Assembly: GCF_004340205.1 (NCBI RefSeq)
Contig: NZ_SLWB01000003.1
Location: 1 to 64,000 of the forward strand
Direction: 5' to 3'
Length of the DNA stretch: 64,000 nucleotides
DNA from: Acetobacteroides hydrogenigenes
Lineage (GTDB): Bacteria > Bacteroidota > Bacteroidia > Bacteroidales > ZOR0009
Shown here: piece after piece, positions 8,968 through 17,625 of the stretch
How positions within the stretch are numbered: the stretch's first letter is position 1
Layout of the letters: each line of letters begins with the position of its first letter
The notes under the pieces: model-generated
What the model was told of the DNA's origin: nothing
Database searches by the model: none
What the model saw: only the letters and a program-made list of their open reading frames with translations
Program-made: the position numbers and the translations under genes

Positions 8968-9194
8968 GGGTGATGATATTGAATCTTAAAGGTACGTCAG
9001 TTCTGGCTAAGCCTCAAATTTGGGAGAAGGTTCACACTTGTCGAAGGCTACTGCCTAATGTCGTCAGCTTAAGCAAATCGTGAATAGCGGTTGCTACTCT
9101 TAGCTAGTGCTTAGAACTGTTATAATCTAATTCTACCTCTTTACACCTCCACTACATCGGTGTAATTTGTACTGATTTACTAAAATGCCTAGGT

Positions 9195-10337
9195 ATGAAA
9201 GCAGGAGCGTTGTTCATTTTGCTACTAGTAGGAATTACGGGCTCTTCGTGTGCTACAATGACGGTTGCTTCTCAGCCGCAACCCTACGAGAGCATCTCGC
9301 AAAGCCAGTTCTACGACGATTTAGCGCCCTACGGACGATGGGTTCAGCTAAACCACTATGGGCTGGTATGGCAGCCTTGGGATTTACCCTACGGTTGGCG
9401 CCCTTACTCCGATGGCTACTGGGTGTACACCGACTACGGATGGACCTTCGAGTCGGATGTTCCCTATGGCTGGGCGGTTTACCACTATGGTCGGTGGGCG
9501 TTCGATAGCCGCTTTGGATGGGTTTGGGTGCCCGGCTACGAGTGGGGCCCTGCCTGGGTTGCCTGGAGGTATGGCGATGGCTATGTTGGCTGGGCTCCGC
9601 TGGCGCCAGAGGTTGTATGGTCGGCACATGGCGGCTTCGGTAGGGGAGGTGTCGATATCGAAATTGGTATAGGAGGCTTTGCCTGGTGCTTTGTTAACGA
9701 GCTGCACTTCTGCAATAGGCACATTCGAGATTACCTCGAAGTGCCAGCCCGTAACGTTACCATCATCCGAAGATCCCGAAATGTTACCCATTACCATGTG
9801 GTTGATAACCGGATAATGAACAGCAGCATTTCGCGCGAGGATGCCGAACGGTTTACCCGTCAACGGGTGGAGCGGTACCGGGTTTCGGAGGCTCGCTCGC
9901 GTAGCGAGGCAGGCCTCTCGCCTAAGAATGATGAGCTGCGTATCTACCAGCCCCGAGTTCAGCCGCTACCTTCGAGGGGTGATGTTCGGAGGTCGATTCC
10001 TAACGGAAGGGTGGTAAACTCATCTCAGTCGCGCGTTGCTAGGGAAACTCCCGAACAAACGCAGCAGCGGCACAACGAGGAGGCAAAGCAGTTTAACTCT
10101 CAGGTGGAGAATCAGCGAAGGAGGCTCGACAATGTCCATCAGGAGCAGCTAAATCAGCCGAAGGCGAAGGAGGAACGGCAGCCCATTGTTCGCCAGCAAC
10201 GAACCGAGGTGAAAACGTTTAACCAAAATCGTTCTAGGGAAACAAGGGTTCTAGACCAGCGGCAAAAGATGGAAAACCGCGAGGTTCGCCAGCAGCCACG
10301 CCAGGAGAAATCACAACCCGAAAGGAAGGGGAGGTAA
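9195..10337 (+). CDS. DUF6600-type aromatic-rich lipoprotein
   Basis: A 380-residue exported protein. The signal peptide ends in a lipobox-like TGSSC (Cys about residue 19), so lipidation is likely. Residues about 35-150 hold repeated Tyr/Trp/Gly modules (APYGRW, YGWRPYSDGYW, YGWTF, YGRWAFD, FGWVWVPGYEW), as in the DUF6600 family. From about 200 onward the protein is highly charged and Gln/Arg-rich, probably disordered or coiled coil (EQTQQRHNEEAKQFNSQVEN). It appears monocistronic. The function of the family is unknown; a periplasmic or envelope location is inferred from the signal peptide. Confidence 0.8.
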   Translation: MKAGALFILLLVGITGSSCATMTVASQPQPYESISQSQFYDDLAPYGRWVQLNHYGLVWQPWDLPYGWRPYSDGYWVYTDYGWTFESDVPYGWAVYHYGRWAFDSRFGWVWVPGYEWGPAWVAWRYGDGYVGWAPLAPEVVWSAHGGFGRGGVDIEIGIGGFAWCFVNELHFCNRHIRDYLEVPARNVTIIRRSRNVTHYHVVDNRIMNSSISREDAERFTRQRVERYRVSEARSRSEAGLSPKNDELRIYQPRVQPLPSRGDVRRSIPNGRVVNSSQSRVARETPEQTQQRHNEEAKQFNSQVENQRRRLDNVHQEQLNQPKAKEERQPIVRQQRTEVKTFNQNRSRETRVLDQRQKMENREVRQQPRQEKSQPERKGR

Positions 10338-10362
10338 ACCTGCTGTTATGCCAAGGTCCAGC

Positions 10363-10584
10363 CCATAGCCGTCAAGCTAAGGATTTTGTTCAACGCTCAA
10401 ATGCATAATCAAGGCAGTTTATCCTCCCGCCCAAGCGGGAGGCAGGGGTGGGTTAAGGACGCTAAATGAAGCGAAAATGTTGGTATAAACGAACCAACCC
10501 ACCCCCCTCCCGCCTAAGCGGGAGGATAACGTGCGGCTATTGGGCGCTTATTCTTTAGATTTAGGCTTAGCTTGACGGCTGTGG
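10363..10584. repeat. Dispersed inverted-repeat element, copy b (MITE/REP-like)
   Basis: Terminal inverted repeats are at 10363-10381 (CCATAGCCGTCAAGCTAAG) and 10566-10584, 18 of 19 matching. Nested inside are two CTCCCGCC/GCGGGAG hairpins in inverted orientation and facing GGGGTGGGTT / AACCCACCCC segments. The right 60 nt (from 10523) are about 88 percent identical by eye to the right end of the element at 31213. No ORF. This explains the 307-bp gap between the DUF6600 and dinB genes. Confidence 0.8.
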
Positions 10585-10644
10585 GGCTAGCCTCATCCGA
10601 ACGAGGATTCTTTAACTTCTTTGACTTCTCTATTCTTGCTGCTC

Positions 10645-11715
10645 CTAGAACTTCAGCGTCAGCTGTATGCCATCCTTGCCCTCCTCCTCGGCGTTGGAGA
10701 TGGAGAGGCCCAGCAGGCGTACCTTGGTATCGTCGAGGTAGGTTTGCAGCAGCAGCTCCTTGGCGTACTTATGTATGGTGTCGAAGCTGGTAAACCACCC
10801 GTTGATGGTTTTGCTGCGGGTAATCTGCTCAAAGTTGTGGAACTTTACCTTTAGGGTGATGGTCTTCCCCTTAAAGTTGGCCTCCTTAACGCGCTCGAAC
10901 ACCTCCTGCTCAATCTTGTAGAGCTCGGCAATGCGCTCGAACTTGGTGGTGAGGTCCTTCTCGAAGGTGATTTCGGCGCCCACCGACTTGCGGATGTGCG
11001 AGCTCTTCACCTCGCGCTCGTCGATGGCACGGGCCATGCTGTAGAAGAAGAGCCCGCTCTTGCCGAATAGGCGGGTTAGCTCGTGCAGCTCGCGCAGCTT
11101 AAGGTCCTTGCCCGTATGGATGCCGTAGCGGTGCATCTTCTCGGCCGTTACCTTGCCGATACCGTAGAACTTCTCGATGGGCAGCTTCTCTACGAATGCC
11201 TCCGCCTCCTCGGGGCGCACCACGGTTATGCCGTTGGGCTTTTGCATGTCGGAGGCAATCTTTGCCAGAAACTTGTTGAACGACACCCCTGCCGAAGCCG
11301 TTAGTCCTGTCTCGTCTAAAATTCGCTTTTTGATGAGCTTGGCAATCTCGGTGGCCGATGTCTGCTGCACCAGATTTTCGGTAACATCCAAAAAGGCCTC
11401 ATCTATGGATAGGGGCTCAATTTTATCGGTAAACTCGCGGAAGATACTCATGATTTGGTGCGAAACCGCCTCATAAACGTCGAAGTGGGGACGAACAAAG
11501 ATGAGATCGGGGCAAAGGCGCTTGGCCACCACGCTGCTCATGGCTGAGTGAACACCAAACTTACGCGCCTCGTAGCTGCACGTGGCCACCACCCCGCGCT
11601 CCGACGAGCTGCCAACGGCAATAGCCTTGCCCTGCAGCTCGGGGTTGTCGCGCTGCTCGATGGAGGCAAAAAAGGCATCCATATCGATGTGGATTATCTT
11701 ACGCTGGGTGGTCAT
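10645..11715 (-). CDS. dinB: DNA polymerase IV (Y-family translesion polymerase)
   Basis: A 356-residue Y-family polymerase of normal DinB length. The palm shows IIHIDMDAFFASIEQRDNPE near the N-terminus and the second acidic motif SIDEAFLDVT (about 100-110). AGVSFNKFLAKIASDMQKP and the helix-hairpin-helix IEKFYGIGKVTAEKMHRYGI follow, then the little-finger domain. It carries out error-prone bypass of lesions. No LexA box is recognisable upstream. A 119-bp low-complexity gap separates it from the nucleosidase gene upstream on the same strand. Confidence 0.96.
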   Translation of the reverse strand: MTTQRKIIHIDMDAFFASIEQRDNPELQGKAIAVGSSSERGVVATCSYEARKFGVHSAMSSVVAKRLCPDLIFVRPHFDVYEAVSHQIMSIFREFTDKIEPLSIDEAFLDVTENLVQQTSATEIAKLIKKRILDETGLTASAGVSFNKFLAKIASDMQKPNGITVVRPEEAEAFVEKLPIEKFYGIGKVTAEKMHRYGIHTGKDLKLRELHELTRLFGKSGLFFYSMARAIDEREVKSSHIRKSVGAEITFEKDLTTKFERIAELYKIEQEVFERVKEANFKGKTITLKVKFHNFEQITRSKTINGWFTSFDTIHKYAKELLLQTYLDDTKVRLLGLSISNAEEEGKDGIQLTLKF

Positions 11716-11834
11716 TCTTTTGCAGTATCACGTATCACGACTTAATTTTCAAAACGGAGGCTCAGAGATACAGAGTTCACGGAGTTCTTCCTTTAACTTC
11801 GTCTAACTTCTGAAATAACTTCTTCTAACTCCTC

Positions 11835-12560
11835 TTAGATGTCGTTCCCTTCTGCAATATAGTCGATAATGGTAAAACAGGCATCCTTTAGGGCTTCGGA
11901 GGCTGCATGAAGGTTCTCGAGGAACTCCTCCTGCGTGGTCTTCTCGGAATCCATCAGGTCGGTTATCGACTTAACGCTGAAGAAAGGTACTTCGTGTAGC
12001 GAGGCTACCCAGGCAAGCGCTGCGGCCTCCATATCCTTTACCTGTCCACCTATCTGGTTAATGGTTTGCTCATCGATAGCGGGCATGTCCAGCGAGTTTC
12101 CGGTGGTTATGATTCCCTGCTTGTAGCCAAGGGCATTGGCTAGTGCGGTTGTATCGTACGATGGGTAGCGGCCAATGCCGTAGGTATCCCATCCGGGGAT
12201 AGGAATGCGGCGGTCGTGGAATACGAAGTGCTGGTGGCTGAGGTACACATCGCCAATGCGCGAGCCGTTACGGGCAAAGGCCCCTGCCGTTCCGGCGTTG
12301 ATAATCAAATCGGGGTTAAACCGCTCGATGGCTACCTGCGCGGCGAGCGTTGCGGGTTGGGTTCCCACCAAATCGACATGATGCTGTGGGTCTTGACCGT
12401 TTACCACCACCAATATCTCGATATTCCTATAATGTCCTGTGTAGGCAAGGGGAGGTAGCTTTCCGAAGTAGCCATCCTGCTGTACTAGGTTGAAATGCTG
12501 GATTAAAGGTTTTGCCTCGGCTGGCATGGCAACCAGCAGGCAGAGCTTTGATACGTTCAT
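11835..12560 (-). CDS. MTA/SAH nucleosidase, plant-like MTN type
   Basis: A 241-residue member of the PNP/UDP phosphorylase superfamily. Visible are NAGTAGAFARNGSRIGDVYL, the segment FHDRRIPIP, TGNSLDMP, the catalytic-loop KDMEAAALAWVA and SITDLMD (general-acid Asp). FHDRRIPIP and the DMEAAA layout recall plant 5'-methylthioadenosine nucleosidases more than E. coli Pfs. Expected reaction: hydrolysis of methylthioadenosine (and perhaps S-adenosylhomocysteine) to adenine plus thioribose derivative. Futalosine hydrolase was considered but is less likely, because this genome uses menF/menD/menB. Substrate preference is inference. Confidence 0.8.
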   Translation of the reverse strand: MNVSKLCLLVAMPAEAKPLIQHFNLVQQDGYFGKLPPLAYTGHYRNIEILVVVNGQDPQHHVDLVGTQPATLAAQVAIERFNPDLIINAGTAGAFARNGSRIGDVYLSHQHFVFHDRRIPIPGWDTYGIGRYPSYDTTALANALGYKQGIITTGNSLDMPAIDEQTINQIGGQVKDMEAAALAWVASLHEVPFFSVKSITDLMDSEKTTQEEFLENLHAASEALKDACFTIIDYIAEGNDI

Positions 12561-12675
12561 CTCTTCTTTTTCCTCAAAGTAACATCAAAAAAATTGATGA
12601 AAAATGAGTGGCAAGTGTTGCAAATGTGAATTAAGGTAAACATCTTTAAAACTTTCAAAGAAAGTTAAGGGAATA

Positions 12676-13851
12676 ATGAGAAAGGTTGTTGTTTATTTAA
12701 TCGTGGGGTTTACTGTAACCTCATGTGTCACTACGACTAAAGTCTACAGGAATCCAAACTACAAGATGAGTAAGAAGGATACTGTATACATCGAAAAGTC
12801 GGCCAATTCGTACATCTATTCGGATGCCCAACTTCAGAATGAGGGCAATATTGTAACGGCGGTCCCCGACAAGCAGGTGGCCTCGCTATACCGGGTGGAT
12901 AGCTCTCTTTATAATGAGCTAAAGGCATTACGGTATAAGCCGGTAATCGTCGAAAAAGGGTGGAGAAATCCGAAGAAAGGGCTGGTGATCTCCTACAAGG
13001 ATTACTGGGTGAACGAGAAGGATCCGGCTTTCTTCCGCTTTTGGTTAAAGGGGATGTCGTTGAAGGACTCATCGGTATCGATGGTGTACGAGGGCGCTCC
13101 AATCCCATCTACCGATGTTAAGCCCTCGCCCGAGAAGGAGATTAAGCGCTCGATCTTAGAACTGATAACTCCAGGAATTGAGCAGGAACCCGACGAAAAC
13201 GATTTCTACATAAAGGAGGATGAAACGCTGCTTCCGAAATCGAAGTACTATGCTTCGGTTAACTTTGGCATGGGTAAAACCTTTGGGAATAGCTACAACA
13301 ACATCCTTCCTTCCGAGAAGGACTATAAGGAGAGCTTGCGCAAGGGAACCATTGTCTCGGGCGATTTGGGCTACTTCTTTGCACCTTACTATGGGGTGGG
13401 GCTGTCGGTATCAAGCTTTACATCGGCAAAGAAGTCGGCAACCTTAACCAGCGAGAATCCCGATATTGCACCTCGCTACCTATCAGATCAAATCCGTATT
13501 CTTTATGTTGGTCCTACATTCTATGCTCGAACGCTAATGTTTAAGGGCCGTTTTGCATCCATCATGTCAGTTTCTGGAGGCTACCTAAAGTATACCGACG
13601 ACCAGAAGGCGTTTACTTCTGGAACCTTTGAAACTGGTGTGTCGAACACAATCTCGGCAAGCGGATTGGGAGCAAGACTCGGTTTAAGTGTCGAATACAA
13701 GATTATTAAAAACCTTGGAGTTGGCCTTAGTGGAGGGTTAAACATGGGGCGCTTAGAGGTGACCGATAAGATGGCTCCTACCGACGAGCAAACCCAAAAG
13801 CTGTGGATGAACCACTTTACGCTGGGCGCAGGGGTGAGGTTCTACTACTAG
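12676..13851 (+). CDS. Putative outer-membrane lipoprotein with C-terminal beta-barrel
   Basis: A 391-residue protein of unknown function. The N-terminus has a signal peptide with lipobox TVTSC (Cys about 17). Residues about 20-175 are a soluble domain with no motif I recognise. From about 190 to the C-terminus, alternating hydrophobic strands with Gly/Tyr turns end in an aromatic (GAGVRFYY), typical of an outer-membrane beta-barrel or porin-like domain. Starts at ATG after a purine-rich AAGTTAAGGGA stretch. No neighbour suggests a role. Confidence 0.7.
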   Translation: MRKVVVYLIVGFTVTSCVTTTKVYRNPNYKMSKKDTVYIEKSANSYIYSDAQLQNEGNIVTAVPDKQVASLYRVDSSLYNELKALRYKPVIVEKGWRNPKKGLVISYKDYWVNEKDPAFFRFWLKGMSLKDSSVSMVYEGAPIPSTDVKPSPEKEIKRSILELITPGIEQEPDENDFYIKEDETLLPKSKYYASVNFGMGKTFGNSYNNILPSEKDYKESLRKGTIVSGDLGYFFAPYYGVGLSVSSFTSAKKSATLTSENPDIAPRYLSDQIRILYVGPTFYARTLMFKGRFASIMSVSGGYLKYTDDQKAFTSGTFETGVSNTISASGLGARLGLSVEYKIIKNLGVGLSGGLNMGRLEVTDKMAPTDEQTQKLWMNHFTLGAGVRFYY

Positions 13852-13982
13852 TGGGTAGAAGTTAAACGGGAGTTAGTTGGAAATTATACTGAAGCTAAAC
13901 GGAAGTGGAGCGTAGCGACATCCCGCCTAAGCGGGAGCTGGTAGAGCCGCAATGCTTGCGGCTCGGCATCGAATAAATAAGT

Positions 13983-14015
13983 AAACCTGACAGGTCTTTA
14001 AGACCTGTCAGGTTT
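13983..14015. repeat. 16-bp perfect palindrome (REP-like)
   Basis: AAACCTGACAGGTCTT (13983-13998) and its exact reverse complement (14000-14015) surround one base. Palindromes of this CCTGACAGGTCTT type recur in Bacteroidota genomes as far as I recall. It follows a smaller TCCCGCCTAAGCGGGA hairpin and directly abuts the prmA terminator. Confidence 0.8.
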
Positions 14016-14021
14016 ATATGC

Positions 14022-14059
14022 AAAGCAAAAGGAGTAGCCGCAGCTACTCCTTTTGCTTT
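14022..14059 (-). terminator. Terminator of prmA
   Basis: AAAGCAAAAGGAGTAGC (14022-14038) pairs perfectly with 14043-14059 over 17 bp around CGCA. The arms' own A/T runs supply U-tracts on both strands. Confidence 0.8.
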
Positions 14060-14076
14060 ATTAGGTATGGCATCTT

Positions 14077-14919
14077 TTATTTTTCGAAGGCTAGAAACGC
14101 CCATTTGTTCCTTCGGTTCTCGCCAACTTTCTTAAGGCGAAGGGCTGCCGCCGATACCTCGATGGCGGGGATATCCTCCAAAAGAATACCGCTAAAGAAG
14201 ATGGTGGCCCCCGGCTTCATGCTGCGGTAGTAGGTGGGCATATCGTTGATTAGGATGTTGCGGTTGATGTTGGCCAGCACCAGATCGTACTTCTCGGGGG
14301 TGGTGAGCAGCGCGGCATTGCCGCAGAAGACGTTGGTGCGGTCGGCGACCCCGTTAAAGGCGGCGTTCTCCAGCGCGCTCTCGTACGACCAGGTATCGAT
14401 ATCTATGGCATCAACCTCCTTGGCCCCTTTCATGGCGGCAAGAATACCCAGCACGCCGGTGCCGGTTCCCATGTCGAGCACGGTTTTACCCGCGCAGTTG
14501 TGCTTAAGGATGCCCGATGCCATCAGGTAGGTGGTCTCGTGGTGGCCGGTGCCGAAGGCCATCTTAGGCTCCATTACGATGCGGTACTTGTAGGGCTTGT
14601 CCACGTTGTGGAAGTGGGCCAGCAGGATGCACTCGTCGTCCACCACAATAGGCTCGAAGTTCGACTCCCAAACGGCGTTCCAGTTCTGCGAAACGATCTT
14701 GCTGTGCGCTACCGCTGCCGTTGCGCCAAAGTCTTGGGCAACCTGCCTTACGGTGTTGGCAATATCATCCTTAAAAAGATTCTCTTGAATGTAGCCGTTA
14801 AAGCCATTCTCGATGTCGTCGAAGCTCTCGAATCCGGCATCGGCCAGCTCGGCAACAAGAACGTCTGCCAGCTCCTGGCTGTAGGGGGTAAGGCTTACCT
14901 TTAGTTCGATGTAATCCAT
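14077..14919 (-). CDS. prmA: Ribosomal protein L11 methyltransferase
   Basis: A 280-residue SAM-dependent methyltransferase. The SAM motif VLDMGTGTGVLGILAA and the motif LVLANINRNIL are clear, with FGTGHHETT just before, as in PrmA, which trimethylates ribosomal protein L11. The start chosen is ATG at 14919 (MDYIELKVSL), since homologs begin there; an in-frame ATG at 15015 would add 32 residues of poor quality. Tandem array 3 begins about 105 bp upstream. Followed by a 17-bp-stem terminator. Confidence 0.92.
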   Translation of the reverse strand: MDYIELKVSLTPYSQELADVLVAELADAGFESFDDIENGFNGYIQENLFKDDIANTVRQVAQDFGATAAVAHSKIVSQNWNAVWESNFEPIVVDDECILLAHFHNVDKPYKYRIVMEPKMAFGTGHHETTYLMASGILKHNCAGKTVLDMGTGTGVLGILAAMKGAKEVDAIDIDTWSYESALENAAFNGVADRTNVFCGNAALLTTPEKYDLVLANINRNILINDMPTYYRSMKPGATIFFSGILLEDIPAIEVSAAALRLKKVGENRRNKWAFLAFEK

Positions 14920-15025
14920 GGTATAGTGCTGTAAATAGATGGCAAAGGTAGGATTTGGATGGCGAACGGCAAAACCGATTGCGCCTGTTCGCCCATATTT
15001 GGATGAATAGGCCATTTTTGCCGGT

Positions 15026-15257
15026 GGCTATGTCCACCTCCGCCGCTGGCACAGCCCACCTCCGGCGCTGGGTATATCCACCGTCGATGCAGGCTATGGC
15101 CACCTCCGATGCAGGGTATGTCCACCGTTGTCGCTGGCATGATCCACCGTCGTCGCTGGCATAGTCCACCGTCGTTGCTGGCTATACCCACCCCCGACAG
15201 TGGCTATATCCACCGTCGTCGATAGGTTGGTCTATCGTCGTCGATAGGTTTACCTAT
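15026..15257. repeat. Tandem array 3: about 10 x 22 bp
   Basis: Contiguous 22-bp units start at 15026 and repeat through 15245, with a decayed eleventh after that. The consensus is close to GGCATAGTCCACCGTCGTCGCT; units vary at several positions, the last two being most divergent (TATCGTCGTCGATAGG). It lies between the prmA start and the tpiA terminator. The unit is about half the length of the other four arrays, and internal dyads are weak. Both strands contain long open frames through it, which I reject as genes. Confidence 0.92.
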
Positions 15258-15287
15258 CATCTTTAATATCCTCCGAAGGGGTATGAA

Positions 15288-15318
15288 TAAGAAAAGGCGT
15301 GAGAGAACCCACGCCTTT
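15288..15318 (-). terminator. Terminator of tpiA
   Basis: AAAGGCGTG and CACGCCTTT form a 9-bp stem with loop AGAGAACC; on the minus strand TTTTCTTATTC follows. Confidence 0.85.
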
Positions 15319-15345
15319 CGGTATTTTGGTGTAATCCAATCCGGA

Positions 15346-16098
15346 TTAGAACGATTTTGCGATGGCAATAAAGTCTGCAGCCACCAGCGATGCGCCACCG
15401 ATCAAACCGCCGTCAACATCAGGTTGAGCGAAGATTTCGTTGGCGTTCGAAGGCTTGCAGCTACCACCGTAAAGGATGGCAACCTCTTCAGCCTGCTTTC
15501 CGAACTTAGCGGCAAGTACGCTGCGGATGAAGGCGTGCATCTCCTGAGCCTGTGCGCTGGTAGCGGTCTTTCCGGTACCGATAGCCCAAACGGGCTCGTA
15601 GGCAAGCACCACCTTGGCTAGCTCTTCGCTGCTTAGCTGGCAAACAACGGCCTCGATTTGGGTTTTAACCACGTCGAAGTGGATGTTCGACTCGCGCTCT
15701 TCCAGCTTCTCGCCGATGCAGAAGATAGGAGCAAGGTTATGCTTAAGTGCAAGCTTAGTCTTTTCGAGAAGAAGCGCATCGGTTTCGCCGTAGTACTCTC
15801 TACGCTCCGAGTGGCCAAGAATTACGTAAGTAGCGCCAGTAGCTGCAACCATCGCAGGAGCAACCTCGCCGGTGTAGGCGCCGCTCTCGTGGTTTGCGCA
15901 GTTTTGGGCAGCTAGGGCAACGCCGCTGTTAGCAAGCTGCTCGGCTGCTGGAATAAGGTGGGTAAATGGAGTCGATACGATTAGCTCAACGCCTGCTGGC
16001 ACCTCGCCAACCTTTGCAAGTACGTCTGCAATTAGCGCCTTTCCCTCTGCTGGTGTGGTATTCATCTTCCAGTTACCAGCAACGATTTTTCTTCTCAT
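15346..16098 (-). CDS. tpiA: Triosephosphate isomerase
   Basis: A 250-residue TIM barrel that interconverts dihydroxyacetone phosphate and glyceraldehyde 3-phosphate in glycolysis. Catalytic residues are in place: Lys11 in AGNWKMN, His96 in ILGHSERR and Glu168 in AYEPVWAIGTGKTAT (with the phosphate loop 6). Normal length. The OppB-type permease gene ends 35 bp upstream on the same strand, so the two may share a transcript, though their functions are unrelated. Confidence 0.98.
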   Translation of the reverse strand: MRRKIVAGNWKMNTTPAEGKALIADVLAKVGEVPAGVELIVSTPFTHLIPAAEQLANSGVALAAQNCANHESGAYTGEVAPAMVAATGATYVILGHSERREYYGETDALLLEKTKLALKHNLAPIFCIGEKLEERESNIHFDVVKTQIEAVVCQLSSEELAKVVLAYEPVWAIGTGKTATSAQAQEMHAFIRSVLAAKFGKQAEEVAILYGGSCKPSNANEIFAQPDVDGGLIGGASLVAADFIAIAKSF

Positions 16099-16133
16099 GC
16101 TCTATGTAATTATGTTGATTCTCTAATAATGCT

Positions 16134-17210
16134 TTATCCGTTTAGACGAACGCGCGGATCGAGTAATCCGTAGCAGATGTCCGTTAGCAGATTAACGACC
16201 ACAAAGATAATAGAAAAGGTAACGACACACCCCATAACAATGGGTAAATCGTACCCCGATAGCGCCTGAACCATTACAAAGCCAAGCCCTTTCCACCCAA
16301 AGATGTACTCTACGAACACCACGCCGGCCATCATGGAGGCAAACCAGCCCGATATGGCGCCCACCACCGGGTTCAGCGAGTTCTTTAGCGCGTGGCGCAT
16401 AATTACCTTTCGGGTTGATAGCCCCTTGGCCTTGGCCGTGCGGATGTAGTCCTGCGTGAACACCTCCAGCAGCGAGTTGCGGGTAAGCTGCACCACCACC
16501 GACAGCGGGCGGAGGGCCAGCGTTATCACTGGGAGTATCATATTTTTAAGCATTAGCGTAATGCCGTTGCCGTAAGGGTCTACCTCGAAGAGATTACCTG
16601 TAAGGTTTAGTCCAGTGATATCACCCAACACGTAAGCGAAGAGCCATCCAATAAGCACCGCAGCAAAGAACGATGGTAGCGACATCCCCATGGAGCACAG
16701 CGCAAGGCTTGCTTTGTCAATCCACGTTCCTTTCTTTAGGGCGATAAAAATTCCAATGCCGATGCCCAGCACCGATGCCAGCGCCATCGACAGTACCGCA
16801 AGTATGAAGGTGTTTGGAAGGGTTTCCCTGATGGTTTCGCCCACCGGCTTCTGGGTAAGGTACGAGCGGCGAAGGTAGGGAACCTTTACGGCCAGCACCT
16901 TCTTGCCGATGGTTACCCCAGCAGCCGAGGTGTACTTCTCCCTATCGAAGTAGAAGAAAGAGGAGGTGTCGGTAGAGTGTACGGATACGGGCGATAGGTC
17001 GTTGAGGTAGCTCAGGTACTGAACCGAGAGCGGTTTGTTGAGGCCCAAATCCTTTCTTATAATTTGCAGAGACTTCTCGTCCGATCGCTGGCCCATCATC
17101 ATTTGGGCTGGGTCGCCGGGAAGGGCGTTAAATATCATAAATATTAGCGTTATCACGCCAAATACGATGAGGATGCTGTAGCCGATTCGCTTGAGTAGGT
17201 AGCTGACCAA
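16134..17210 (-). CDS. OppB/DppB-type ABC transporter permease (orphan)
   Basis: A 358-residue inner-membrane permease of the peptide/nickel ABC class. It starts MVSYLLKRIGYS, has six membrane segments and the cytoplasmic EAA-like loop YIRTAKAKGLSTRKVIMRHA, then ends in LLDPRVRLNG. It carries an inserted periplasmic stretch of about 60 residues (about 75-130). The start codon is TTG, as there is no in-frame ATG. Such permeases normally sit with an OppC partner, two ATPases and a binding protein; none is next to it. This is either a split operon or a family that is encoded apart in this lineage. Confidence 0.9.
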   Translation of the reverse strand: MVSYLLKRIGYSILIVFGVITLIFMIFNALPGDPAQMMMGQRSDEKSLQIIRKDLGLNKPLSVQYLSYLNDLSPVSVHSTDTSSFFYFDREKYTSAAGVTIGKKVLAVKVPYLRRSYLTQKPVGETIRETLPNTFILAVLSMALASVLGIGIGIFIALKKGTWIDKASLALCSMGMSLPSFFAAVLIGWLFAYVLGDITGLNLTGNLFEVDPYGNGITLMLKNMILPVITLALRPLSVVVQLTRNSLLEVFTQDYIRTAKAKGLSTRKVIMRHALKNSLNPVVGAISGWFASMMAGVVFVEYIFGWKGLGFVMVQALSGYDLPIVMGCVVTFSIIFVVVNLLTDICYGLLDPRVRLNG

Positions 17211-17382
17211 CGGAGTGTGCTTGTTTGATTTCCTACAAAAATAGCTATCCGAAAGGTTTAGGCAACCCTATTTCTCTAAAAGAATTTACTACAAAGAGCA
17301 CGGAAGATGACGCTAAGGGCGCAAAGATTCATCGTTGTTGTGCGTCTTGAATCTTAAATCTTGCGTCTTTTTGAAGGACGGG

Positions 17383-17413
17383 CTTGCATTGTCTCGAAAT
17401 ATTTCTACCTTTG
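17383..17413 (+). promoter_or_regulatory. Promoter of tRNA-Arg
   Basis: A TTG (17384-17386) and TACCTTTG (17406-17413), 19 bp apart, fit the Bacteroidota sigma consensus (TTTG-N19-TAnnTTTG). The tRNA begins 18 nt after the -7 box. Confidence 0.65.
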
Positions 17414-17431
17414 CAGCCGTTAAAACAGAAC

Positions 17432-17505
17432 GGTCCGGTAGCTCAGTTGGATAGAGCAACAGCCTTCTAAGCTGTGGGTCATTGGTTCGAATCCAATCCG
17501 GATCA
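17432..17505 (+). tRNA. tRNA-Arg (anticodon TCT)
   Basis: The cloverleaf folds as acceptor GGTCCGG/CCGGATC (7 bp, one G-T pair), D stem GCTC/GAGC, anticodon stem ACAGC/GCTGT with loop CTTCTAA (anticodon TCT), 5-nt variable loop, T stem ATTGG/CCAAT with loop TTCGAAT, and discriminator A. The CCA end is not encoded. It reads AGA codons. Confidence 0.97.
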
Positions 17506-17518
17506 CTTAGTTAACAAC

Positions 17519-17555
17519 AAAGCGCTAATCATTTTTGATTGGCGCTTTTCTTTTA
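17519..17555 (+). terminator. Terminator of tRNA-Arg
   Basis: AAAGCGCTAATCA pairs with TGATTGGCGCTTT (one G-T pair) and is followed by TCTTTT. Confidence 0.75.
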
Positions 17556-17585
17556 TAGGTTTTTATCTTCCTCTAAAAGAGGTAA

Positions 17586-17617
17586 AAAAGAAAACCCATC
17601 AAGTTGCTCGATGGGGT
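17586..17617 (-). terminator. Terminator of the dialkylresorcinol operon
   Basis: ACCCCATC and GATGGGT are separated by nine bases; on the minus strand TTTTCTTTTTT follows. It closes the ten-gene operon. Confidence 0.75.
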
Positions 17618-17625
17618 CTATTCCT

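Noticed and set aside
11835-12560. Futalosine hydrolase (mqnB)
   Set aside because: menF, menD and menB in this window show the classical menaquinone route, and FHDRRIPIP fits MTA nucleosidases better.
14920-15015. N-terminal extension of prmA from the upstream ATG at 15015
   Set aside because: The extra 32 residues lie in AT/CG-mixed non-coding DNA beside array 3 and lack family similarity; ATG 14919 is the better start.
17250-17405. Inverted GCAAAGATTCA/TGAATCTT...TTGC pair before tRNA-Arg
   Set aside because: Weak and interrupted match in AT-rich DNA; could be chance.
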